NCBI GenBank assembly: GCA_051985675.1
Contig: JBPYFJ010000076.1
Span: forward strand, 1 to 64,000
DNA from: JAFAXD01 sp051985675
Lineage (GTDB): Bacteria; Pseudomonadota; Alphaproteobacteria; Rhizobiales; Xanthobacteraceae
Length of the DNA stretch: 64,000 nt
Reading direction: 5' to 3'
Positions 32,413 through 39,855 of this stretch are shown here, piece by piece. The stretch's first letter is position 1. The number at the start of each line of letters is the position of its first letter. Below the pieces are notes generated by a model. It did not search any database. It was not told the DNA's origin and worked only from the letters and a program-made list of their open reading frames with translations. The position numbers were made by a program, and so were the translations under genes.

Positions 32413-32456
32413 CTATCCTCCTGGGAGGATAGGGCGGATCCCCCCCCGAGGATAGT
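32413..32456. promoter_or_regulatory. Two operator-like sites before the CsoR-like gene
   Basis: CTATCCTCC-TG-GGAGGATAG (32413-32432) is a perfect 9-base inverted repeat. Beside it lies GGATCCCCCCCCGAGGATAG (about 32436-32455) with the C-tract and flanking ATCC/GGAT of CsoR/RcnR-type operators. Both sit directly upstream of the minus-strand repressor. The rest of 32457-32700 shows no credible gene. Confidence 0.6.
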
Positions 32457-32708
32457 GGATTTGTGCTTGACATGGTCGTGTGCCGGACCTATCTGACGAT
32501 CGCCACGCCGGAATCCGTCGGCTTGGCGTTCTGACCAACCCCCGCGAAGAGCACATGGGCAGTACCAGCTTTGGTGACGCCACCCGGTCGATCGGGCTCG
32601 CGGCGCCATCGAAAATCGAATGCGACCGCGGCAGCCGCCGCGTGAGCCTGGTGGCCCGCACCTAGCGGTCTCCTCGCTCGCCGGCTGCCCTGCGGCAGGA
32701 GGTGAGCG

Positions 32709-33083
32709 ATGTTCGCAGCACTCGCAAAATTTCGCGCCATCGACCGGACCACTTGGGTCCGCTACGCGGCCACGCGACCGGTCGGCCTGGTTGCGTCCAA
32801 CGACAATCTGGTCCGGCCCGCGGCCTTGCGCGCGCGTTTGGCGGCGCGCTGGCGCCGCAACCCCGGCAGCGGCCGGCTGGAATGCCGGTGGTCGGTCGAG
32901 CCGGCCGGCGACGCATCCCGCGTGAACCCCGAGCCTTCCGAGCCCGTCGCGTTGCGCGACCGGCAATGCCGCCGGATCCCGGCACACCCTTCAGGGCGCG
33001 CCGGATTGATGTCCAAGCGCGTCCAGAACGGCATCAAGCCCATCGGTCAGGGCCGCGGGTCCCGGCTGCAGGATCAACGGTGA
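32709..33083 (+). CDS. Short hypothetical protein, paralog B (MFAALAK family)
   Basis: A 124-residue frame starting MFAALAKFRAIDRTTWVRYA with an excellent ribosome site AGGAGGTGAGCG. The conserved block reads LRARLAARWRRNPGSGRLEC followed by RWSVEPAGDAS. It is related to paralog A but is longer by a low-complexity tail from about residue 75. The last 93 bases overlap the 3' end of the convergent BtuF-like gene, so the natural protein may once have ended earlier. No function is recognised. The two paralogs flank the CsoR-like gene. Confidence 0.5.
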   Translation: MFAALAKFRAIDRTTWVRYAATRPVGLVASNDNLVRPAALRARLAARWRRNPGSGRLECRWSVEPAGDASRVNPEPSEPVALRDRQCRRIPAHPSGRAGLMSKRVQNGIKPIGQGRGSRLQDQR

Positions 33084-33785
33084 CTTGATCTCGACGACGC
33101 GGCCGTTGCGCACGGCCGGGATCGCGTTCCAGCCAGGGCGGTCACGGATCTTTTTCGGCACGACTTTCTTGCCGCACCATGAGGCAAGGATGACGTCGGG
33201 CGCCGCCGCAATCACTCGATCGGCCGCAACGATTCGATCCGTTGCGGCGTGGTTCGATCTCAATTCCGCGAACACGTCATCGCCTCCGGCGATTTCGATC
33301 AACTCGGAGACCCAACAGATGCCGCTGATCAGCGGCTCATCCCATTCCTCGAAATAGACCCTCGGTCGCGGCCGGCCGCGCACGGACGCCTTCACGTCGG
33401 CAAGGCGCGTCTCGTAGCGGCGCGCGAGCGTTTCCGCCTTGTCCGTCGCACCGACAAGCGCGCCAACGGTGCGGATCATCGCCAAGATGCCCGCGACGTC
33501 GCGTTGATTGAATGCGTGCACTGCGACGCCCGCGCGAACGAGCTCGGCAGCGATCGGTGCCTGCAGGTCGGAAAACGTCAAAACCAGATCGGGGCGAAGC
33601 GCGAGGATCTTTGGAATGTTCGCGGTGGTGAACGCCGAGACCCTCGGTTTCTCGCGCCGCACCTGCGGGGGACGCACGGCATAGCCTGACACGCCGACGA
33701 TGCGGTCCTGCTCGCCAAGAAGATACAGGGTCTCGACCGTCTCTTCGGTGAGGCAGACAATTCGTAACGGCGGAAACCGGCGCAT
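32991..33785 (-). CDS. BtuF-like cobalamin-binding protein without signal peptide
   Basis: Substrate-binding fold of the ABC transporter class III type, 264 residues. It starts MRRFPPLRIVCLTEETVETL with LYLLGEQDRIVGVSGYA and ALRPDLVLTFSDLQAP, typical of BtuF/FhuD-like proteins. The C-terminus has PGWNAIPAVRNGRVVEI. No export signal is visible before the domain, and the start cannot be moved upstream because no good start codon is there, so it may be cytosolic or may have lost its signal. It is divergent from the first cobalamin riboswitch, which agrees with a role in corrinoid or cobalt handling. No BtuC or BtuD genes are in the window. Confidence 0.78.
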   Translation of the reverse strand: MRRFPPLRIVCLTEETVETLYLLGEQDRIVGVSGYAVRPPQVRREKPRVSAFTTANIPKILALRPDLVLTFSDLQAPIAAELVRAGVAVHAFNQRDVAGILAMIRTVGALVGATDKAETLARRYETRLADVKASVRGRPRPRVYFEEWDEPLISGICWVSELIEIAGGDDVFAELRSNHAATDRIVAADRVIAAAPDVILASWCGKKVVPKKIRDRPGWNAIPAVRNGRVVEIKSPLILQPGPAALTDGLDAVLDALGHQSGAP

Positions 33786-34026
33786 CGCTCAGAACTGCTC
33801 ACTCGGACGTCGCGCCGCAGGAATGGAACAAGTCTAATGATGTTTCCATGCCACGGTACGGGACCCCAACAAGTCGCAAACTTAGCCTGCCGCGACGCCG
33901 GGTAGCCTATCCGATTTGACGAATTGTGGTTGAGAAGTCACACGGTCGGAAGAACTTTCGATCGGAGCAGCACGTCCCAATGTTCTTTCGTTGACAGAGA
34001 TCAACACTTCGTCTTCCACTGGGGCC

Positions 34027-34228
34027 GTTCAGGTGTGCCGGTCGCGTTGACCGGCCAAGAGGGAATCCGGTGCGACCTGCCGCTGCGTTGGCGGCATGTC
34101 AAATCTGGAGCTGCCCCCGCAACTGTCGGCGGTGAGTCCGTCTCCAACGTGCCACTGGGCTTTGCGCTTGCAAAGCTTGGGAAGGCGGAGATGGGCCAGG
34201 ACCCGCGAGCCAGGAGACCTGCCTGAAC
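34027..34228 (+). ncRNA. Cobalamin riboswitch 1
   Basis: Complete B12 element: the outer helix P1 pairs GTTCAGG (34027) with CCTGAAC (34222). Inside are GGTGTGCCGGTC/GACCGG, GGGAATCCGGTGCG, GGAGCTGCCCCCGCAACTG, GCCACTGG, GGGAAGGC and the B12 box AGCCAGGAGACCTGCC. A TTGACA at 33991 could be the -35 box of its promoter. The first convincing gene downstream on this strand is the fusion porin at 34594, about 360 bases on. Bound cobalamin would reduce its expression. Confidence 0.93.
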
Positions 34229-34593
34229 ACGTCATCCTTCCGGCGTGCGGGGCGCGCGCATGGAGCGGTCTTCCGCTGCGATGACACTGGGGTTGTCACG
34301 CGGATGGAGGGACCGTCATGCGATATCGTTTGCGCAAATTTTCCGATCAATGCGGCGCTCGCTGCTGCATCGTTGGCCCGATGCGGGCCGCTGCCACCGG
34401 TCGCACGCCTCGGGCTGCGTGCGGTACCGCCCGACCGCGCTGCACATCCCGCCGTCCGCCTGGATCGGTTGAACCGGACGGCGTGGCAAAATTGCATCTA
34501 GTCCCGGCAAAGAGGAATAGATCTAAGATTCCCGCTTTCTATTTGTATGGTCGGTCGTGTTTTCTTAGAGATCTCCCTGGGGCGTGGGGAGCC

Positions 34594-36690
34594 ATGATGG
34601 GTGTGGGGGCGATCCGAAACCGCTGCGTTAAGAGCGCATGCGTTGCGGCAACTCTGTTTGCTGCTCCAGCGCTGGCGGCGGAGCTATCTGTCCCGATGCC
34701 GATGAAAGCTGCCCGAGCGGTCGTTGTCTCGGTGAATCCGCTCTACGATTGGACGGGATTCTACGCGGGCGCGCATCTCGGCTACGCCTGGGGAAACTCG
34801 AAGTGGACGGAACAGCCTGACGGCCTCTCCGGTCCGCTCAACATGTTCCAGCGCTACGACGCCTTCACCGGGACGGGAAGCTGGTTCGGAGGCGTTCAGG
34901 CCGGTTACGACTACATGCTCCCGAACCGTGTTGTGATCGGCGCCGTGGCGGATCTATCGGCCCCGAGCTGGCAAAGCATCAACAGCGTTTCCATCGGCGG
35001 TATCTCGACCTTCAACTCCCCGAGACTTGGTCAGGAGAGCTACAGCGAGACGGTGTTGGACATGGGCACCATACGAGGCCGCATCGGCTACGCGCCTGGT
35101 AACTTTTTGGTCTATGCGACGGGCGGCTTTGCCTGGGCCTATGACCAGCTGACGGTGACCCAACTCGATAACAGCGGCACAACTGACATGCCGTTCCTGT
35201 GGCGGTTCGGCTGGGCCGCCGGTGCCGGCGTCGAGATGCCGTTGTCGCCTGGTTGGACCGCCGGGCTCGAATACCTGTACACACAGTATGGTAGCAAGAC
35301 CGCAGGCTTCGCCAACGCGGGTCAGACGTTCCAATCAAATCTGTCGCTGCAAGAGGTGCGCCTGACCTTGAACTATCGGCCCGGCTCCGACCAGAAGCCT
35401 GGAAACGCCGCTGCCTCCTGGTTCACCCCTTCGGAGGACCGCTTCAACGTTCACGGTCAGTCGACATTCGTCTGGCAGTCCTATCCGGCGATCAGATCGC
35501 CCTATGAGGGCCCTAACAGCCTTCCCGCCCGCGGACAGGGCCGCGAGACCGTCGACGCAACGCTCTATGCGGGTCTTCGGTTGTGGCAGGGCGCCGAGGT
35601 GTGGCTCAACCCGGAAGTCGACCAGGGTCACGGTCTCGCTGATACCCACGGCGTGGCGGGATACACCAGCGGCGAGTCCTACAAGCTAGGCTTTTCCTAT
35701 CCGTACGCCCGTATGCAGCGCGCGTTTCTTCGGCAGACCATCAATCTGGGAGGCGACGCCGGCAAGGTGGATGCCGACATCAATCAGTTCGCTAACACGG
35801 TGACGGAAAACCGGCTCGTGCTGACGGTTGGAAAGTTCGGCATCGCCGACATCTTCGATACCAACAAATACGCGAACAACCCGAAGACTGATTTTCTCAA
35901 CTGGGCTCTGATCAACGCCGGAACCTTCGATTACGCCGGCGACGCCTGGGGCTACACTTATGGTGGAGCAGCCGAATTATACGTGGGTGCATGGACGCTC
36001 CGTGCCGGCGTCTTTGATTTGTCGGCAACGCCCGCCGGTGGAGACAGTCCGACTTCCTTCGGCCTCGACTCGCACTTTGACCAGTTCCAGCTGGTCGGAG
36101 AAATCGAGGAGCGGCACCAACTCTGGGGCCAGCCCGGCAAGCTCAAGATCACCGGATTCCTCAGCCGCGGCCGCGCCGGTACGTTCCAGAACGCCATCGA
36201 TCTCGCGCAACAGACCGGGGGGCCCGCGGATATCACGGCCGTACGGACCTATACCAGCCGGCCGGGCGTAAGCCTCAACTTCGAGCAGCAATTGTCCGAA
36301 ATAGTTGGCGTGTTTGCGCGCGCCGGCTGGGCCGACGGGAACGTCGAGCCGTGGGACTTCACCGATATCGACCAGACGGTGTCGGGAGGTGTCGCGATCA
36401 ACGGCAAGCAATGGGGCCGGCCCGACGACACGATTGGAATTGCCGGAATCGTCAACAACATCTCGGGTGTTCATCAGGCATTCTTCAACGCCGGCGGCTT
36501 GGGAATTCTCATCGGGGACGGGCAGCTGCCAAGCGCAAGCCTGGAGGAAATTTTCGAGACCTATTACAGCTATGCGCTGTCGCCCGCGACCCGGTTGAGT
36601 CTCGACTATCAGTTCATCAATAACCCGGCCTACAACACCCAGCGGGGCCCGGTGAATGCCCTTGCGGTGCGCTTGCATGCGCAGTTCTAA
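34594..36690 (+). CDS. Outer-membrane fusion porin: Omp25-like barrel plus OprB-like porin
   Basis: Protein of 698 residues. A signal peptide (VKSACVAATLFAAPALAAEL) precedes an Omp25/Omp31-type beta-barrel (about 45-265: YDWTGFYAGAHLGYAWGNS, GGVQAGYDYMLPN). A second domain of the OprB carbohydrate-porin type follows (about 285-698: VGKFGIADIFDTNKYANN, then FVWQSYPAIRSP earlier) and ends NALAVRLHAQF with the C-terminal Phe that guides barrel insertion. GGGGAG precedes the ATGs at 34594 and 34597. The frame is open up to 34318, where an ATG has a better ribosome site GGAGGG, but the added 92 residues look random and would bury the signal peptide. The B12 riboswitch upstream suggests a channel for corrinoids or cobalt. 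Confidence 0.85.
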   Translation: MMGVGAIRNRCVKSACVAATLFAAPALAAELSVPMPMKAARAVVVSVNPLYDWTGFYAGAHLGYAWGNSKWTEQPDGLSGPLNMFQRYDAFTGTGSWFGGVQAGYDYMLPNRVVIGAVADLSAPSWQSINSVSIGGISTFNSPRLGQESYSETVLDMGTIRGRIGYAPGNFLVYATGGFAWAYDQLTVTQLDNSGTTDMPFLWRFGWAAGAGVEMPLSPGWTAGLEYLYTQYGSKTAGFANAGQTFQSNLSLQEVRLTLNYRPGSDQKPGNAAASWFTPSEDRFNVHGQSTFVWQSYPAIRSPYEGPNSLPARGQGRETVDATLYAGLRLWQGAEVWLNPEVDQGHGLADTHGVAGYTSGESYKLGFSYPYARMQRAFLRQTINLGGDAGKVDADINQFANTVTENRLVLTVGKFGIADIFDTNKYANNPKTDFLNWALINAGTFDYAGDAWGYTYGGAAELYVGAWTLRAGVFDLSATPAGGDSPTSFGLDSHFDQFQLVGEIEERHQLWGQPGKLKITGFLSRGRAGTFQNAIDLAQQTGGPADITAVRTYTSRPGVSLNFEQQLSEIVGVFARAGWADGNVEPWDFTDIDQTVSGGVAINGKQWGRPDDTIGIAGIVNNISGVHQAFFNAGGLGILIGDGQLPSASLEEIFETYYSYALSPATRLSLDYQFINNPAYNTQRGPVNALAVRLHAQF

Positions 36691-36844
36691 AATTCGAAAG
36701 AGCCTTGATTCATGACTGCTGCTTTATGACCGCCATGAGAGCGCGTCAGACGACGCAACCAAGTAAGATCCCAATCTCTGCTTTCTGCGGCGCGCACAGA
36801 ATTCGAACCATGTCGCCTGTGCAACTCCTTTCGCGGCCTTCGCA

Positions 36845-37256
36845 GTGGTGGCGGCTGAGGTGCTGCCGTTGTCTTCGGCGCTGCTCGTGGTCGCCGCTGC
36901 CTGGATCGTCAATCAGGCGATCGGCTTTGGCGCGCTCCATTATCCAATCGATGCCAACACGCTTGGCTGGGGCATAACCATTGGTGCCGCCGCGCTTGCC
37001 AGCACTGCCACCAGCGCCGCTGTAATGCGGCTCGCGCGGAGGACGGGCGCCCCCCCTCGCGCTCGGCCCGGCGCTGGTCGCGGCCTATGCGACCTACGAG
37101 TCGGTGCTGTTCGCGGCTACGCCTTTCCTCGGTGGCGAGGGTGCTTTCACTGCCACCATCATCGTAAGGATCGGCGCACTCAACATCGTCTGGCTGATCG
37201 GCCTCGTGGCTGTGTCTGAAACGGTGCGCCTCCTGAATCCGTACCGACGCCATTAG
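36845..37256 (+). pseudogene. Membrane protein gene broken by a frameshift at a C run
   Basis: The first frame encodes VVAAEVLPLSSALLVVAAAW, then HYPIDANTLGWGITIGAAAL, up to RLARRTGAP. At a run of seven C (37050-37056) the sense moves to another frame, which continues LALGPALVAAYATYESVLFA, then ATIIVRIGALNIVWLIGLVA, to NPYRRH and a stop at 37256. Together they give a four-helix membrane protein of about 136 residues. I do not recognise the family. It lies between the porin and the second riboswitch. A sequencing error in the C run is possible. Confidence 0.6.
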
Positions 37257-37420
37257 ACGGCATCTTGATTACGACACCAAGCGGCGCGCCGCGCGATTAG
37301 ACGGTCTCATTTGCGTGCGCGGTCGTCATCATCGGCCGCCGGTCGAACGCGGCCCACACGCCATCTTCGCGGCGCCGGCTCATTGACAAGTTGCAAATAG
37401 TGGTCATAGCTTGCCAAAGC

Positions 37421-37527
37421 TTGGTCATGGCTGCGGAAGTTCGGTGGAAATCCGACGCGGTCGCGCCACTGTAACCAGAAGCGGTGTCGTCGATATCGCT
37501 GCTGGAAGTCAGACCCCGCCTTGACCC
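37421..37527 (+). ncRNA. Cobalamin riboswitch 2
   Basis: A shorter B12 element ahead of cbtB. P1 pairs GGTCA (37423) with TGACC (37522). The core reads CGGTGGAAATCCGACGCGG, TCGCGCCACTGTAACC and GGAAGTCAGACCC, the form common before cobalt transporter genes. It ends 43 bases before the cbtB start, whose ribosome site AAGGAG could be masked when cobalamin is bound. Confidence 0.9.
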
Positions 37528-37569
37528 CGGGCGCCAACCATCGGGACGCGAATCCCAAGGAGCGATTAC

Positions 37570-37779
37570 ATGTCAGACATCACCCTACCCACCGGCGTAC
37601 GCCCCATTGCCATTCCGGTCGGCGAGTTGTTGCCGTGGGCATTGTTCGGTGGACTTATGCTCTTGCTCGCCATTTATTTTGTGGGGGCTGAGGAAGGCGC
37701 GACGTCGCTGATCTCCGGCATGTACGTCCACGAGTTTGTCCACGACAGCCGTCACCTGCTCGGGTTCCCCTGCCACTAA
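37570..37779 (+). CDS. cbtB: Cobalt transporter subunit CbtB
   Basis: A 69-residue protein with one membrane segment (PWALFGGLMLLLAIYFVGAE, about 22-41) and the C-terminal metal motif VHEFVHDSRHLLGFPCH typical of CbtB. It works with CbtA in B12-regulated cobalt uptake. AAGGAG lies eight bases before the ATG, and a cobalamin riboswitch lies directly upstream. cbtA starts 12 bases after the stop. Confidence 0.95.
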   Translation: MSDITLPTGVRPIAIPVGELLPWALFGGLMLLLAIYFVGAEEGATSLISGMYVHEFVHDSRHLLGFPCH

Positions 37780-37791
37780 GGGCGCCGGGTC

Positions 37792-38517
37792 ATGGTCGGA
37801 GGACTTTTGCTGCGCGGCTTGCTGGCCGGCGTGATTGCGGGATTGCTTGCGTTCGGGTTCGCCAGAGTTTTTGGGGAACCGCCGGTGAACCACGCCATCG
37901 CGTTCGAGCAGCAGATGGATAAGATGAAGGGCGAGATGCCGGAACCCGAGCTGGTCAGCCGGACAACCCAGTCGGGGCTTGGATTATTCGTCGGCGTTGT
38001 CGTCTATGGGGCGGCCGTGGGCGGTCTCTTTTCGCTGATCTTTGCCTATTTGCACGGCCGCGCCGGTAGCCTGCCGCCTCGCGCACTTGCCGCACTTCTG
38101 GCCTTCGCAGCGTTTTTGTCGATCGTGCTTGTTCCCGATCTGAAATATCCGGCCAATCCGCCATCGGTCGGAGACCCTGACACGATTGGGAGCCGCACGG
38201 CGCTATTTTTTGCAATGCTCGTTATTTCCCTTGCTGCGATGGTCTTTGCGATTTCGGTAACCCGCAGCTTGATACGGCGCTACGGGCGGTGGAACGCGAC
38301 GCTCATCGGAATTGCTGTTTACGTCGTCGTTGTTGCAATTGCCCAATACGCACTCCCGGAGGTCAACGAGGTTCCCGAGCATTTCTCCGCCCTTGTCCTC
38401 TGGAATTTCCGCATCGCGTCGCTGGGGCTTCACCTCGTCTTGTGGACGACCATCGGCTTGGTGTTCGGGTTTTTGGCGGAACGCGCGTTCCCGCGGGGAG
38501 ACGCTCGAACGACTTAG
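37792..38517 (+). CDS. cbtA: Cobalt transporter subunit CbtA
   Basis: Membrane protein of 241 residues with about five to six hydrophobic segments (roughly 4-24, 62-85, 98-115, 139-158, 168-190, 205-230). The opening LLLRGLLAGVIAGLLAFGFA and the segment SGLGLFVGVVVYGAAVGGLF match the CbtA family. It forms the cobalt permease with CbtB. Cobalt taken in feeds corrin synthesis, and cobalamin represses the operon through the upstream riboswitch. It starts 12 bases after cbtB. Confidence 0.93.
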   Translation: MVGGLLLRGLLAGVIAGLLAFGFARVFGEPPVNHAIAFEQQMDKMKGEMPEPELVSRTTQSGLGLFVGVVVYGAAVGGLFSLIFAYLHGRAGSLPPRALAALLAFAAFLSIVLVPDLKYPANPPSVGDPDTIGSRTALFFAMLVISLAAMVFAISVTRSLIRRYGRWNATLIGIAVYVVVVAIAQYALPEVNEVPEHFSALVLWNFRIASLGLHLVLWTTIGLVFGFLAERAFPRGDARTT

Positions 38518-38551
38518 GTACACCCCACTCGGCTGCTGCGCCTCCGCCCGC

Positions 38552-39475
38552 ATGACCAATCCCTATACCAAGTTTCTCGCTGACCAGATGGCCGAGGCCA
38601 GTGTCAGCTGGAGCATTGGTTCATTTGGTGCGATCGCAGAATTCATGCGAGACCCCGACGAACCTGTTGAATTGCTTGAAGACGAAGAGTCGTTTGCGGC
38701 AATCACGCCGCGTGGCGCAATCAGCATCGCGCCGCTCGACGGAACGCGACCGATCGCGTCCGAGACCGCGGTCGGAACGAACTGGAATCACCGTGTTGCC
38801 CTCTGTATTCCGCGCGACCGCTGCGCGATGGGCCGCAGGGCAGTCTTGACCGATCTCGGGACGGACGATCAGGCGCTCCGCGATCAAGACAAGGCTGGTA
38901 TCCTGTTCGATCTAGGACTTGATTGCCTTCAGATCGACGCCTGTGTTCGGACGCGCGATCCCGACTTGATCGCCCAACTGCGCAAACAGGTCGGGCGCCC
39001 GCTGTTCGAGGCGGGCAACCCCGTCATTGCAGCAATTCTGGCCGCAAACCCGTACCGCGTTTTCGCAAGCCGAGTTGGGCGGATCGAAGTGTTTCAGCCG
39101 ATCCCGGCGGCCGACGGAACGAGCCCCCAAGGCCCGCACACCCATGTTTTGCCGAAGTTGCTCGCTCTCAAACGCACCCACGCGGCAACCGAACCGATAC
39201 CGGACGGCTTTGTGCCCTGCGCTCATCTCTATCCGCCGCACCCTGCTAAAGATGCGAATGGTCGGCCTCGGCAATTTGACGCAAGACACCATGATGCTTT
39301 TCAGGCGCTGCTGCGCAAATTCGGCGATCCTGAGCTAGTTGCACTCAAGCAGCGCGTGACGACGGCGATCGCCGATGGAGCCGATGCTTCGAGCATAGAT
39401 GTTCCCGATAATCGCTTCGCCCGCGCGACTGTTCGAGTCGCGCTGCGGCAACTGCAGGCGATGGTACCGTCGTGA
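38552..39475 (+). CDS. Conserved hypothetical protein downstream of cbtA
   Basis: Soluble protein of 307 residues, MTNPYTKFLADQMAEASVSW then SIGSFGAIAEFMRD. Central features are GTNWNHRVALCIPRDRCAMG near 75-95, LIAQLRKQVGRPLFEAGNP near 135, and a His-rich part GPHTHVLPKLLALKRTHA near 192-209 followed by CAHLYPPHPAKD. I cannot assign a known activity. The conserved-looking His and Cys residues would allow metal or cofactor binding. It starts 34 bases after cbtA and is probably read from the same riboswitch-controlled transcript, which makes a role in cobalt or cobalamin use plausible. Confidence 0.75.
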   Translation: MTNPYTKFLADQMAEASVSWSIGSFGAIAEFMRDPDEPVELLEDEESFAAITPRGAISIAPLDGTRPIASETAVGTNWNHRVALCIPRDRCAMGRRAVLTDLGTDDQALRDQDKAGILFDLGLDCLQIDACVRTRDPDLIAQLRKQVGRPLFEAGNPVIAAILAANPYRVFASRVGRIEVFQPIPAADGTSPQGPHTHVLPKLLALKRTHAATEPIPDGFVPCAHLYPPHPAKDANGRPRQFDARHHDAFQALLRKFGDPELVALKQRVTTAIADGADASSIDVPDNRFARATVRVALRQLQAMVPS

Positions 39476-39537
39476 TCTCAAAGGCCGCTTGGCACACTGA
39501 TCGGCAATCTGGGGTCGTCTACCCCCCGCTCTCCCCG

Positions 39538-39718
39538 GTTGGCAAGTTCTCCATCGCGGACATCTTTGACACCAACAAATACGCTAACAACCCAGAGACC
39601 GCCTTTCTGAACTGGTCGCTGACCAATGCCGGCGCGTTCGGTTGTGCAGGTTGGGGCAACACTTATTAGCGTTGCCGCCCTAAACGCGTTCGCGGTGCGT
39701 TTGCGCGCGCAGTTCTAG
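39538..39718 (+). pseudogene. Decayed copy of the fusion porin
   Basis: The 43 codons from 39538 spell VGKFSIADIFDTNKYANNPE, then TAFLNWSLTNAGAFG, nearly the same as residues 412-450 of the intact porin at 34594. They end in a stop at 39669. After a short gap, codons LNAFAVRLRAQF end at 39718 and match the last twelve residues of the porin. The N-terminal two thirds and about 240 codons between these blocks are gone. It is the remnant of a tandem or dispersed paralog deleted by recombination. The interval 39719-39855 holds no further gene that I can see. Confidence 0.88.
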
Positions 39719-39855
39719 GGATGCGCGCGGGTGGTTCGCGTGGCGCCAATCGCATCGATTGCGGTTGACGCATCGCGCGCCATCGGTCATCTGAGCGTCA
39801 CTCTTATATGGCCGATATCACCCTGATCTAAACCGGCGCCAGGACGAGTTCGCAG

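Noticed and set aside
32480..32665. 60-codon plus-strand frame between the CsoR-like gene and paralog B
   Set aside because: No ribosome site, and composition is like the flanking non-coding sequence.
34304..34501. 65-codon plus-strand frame between riboswitch 1 and the porin
   Set aside because: No ribosome site and no recognisable domain; kept only as a possibility in the finding on the long leader.
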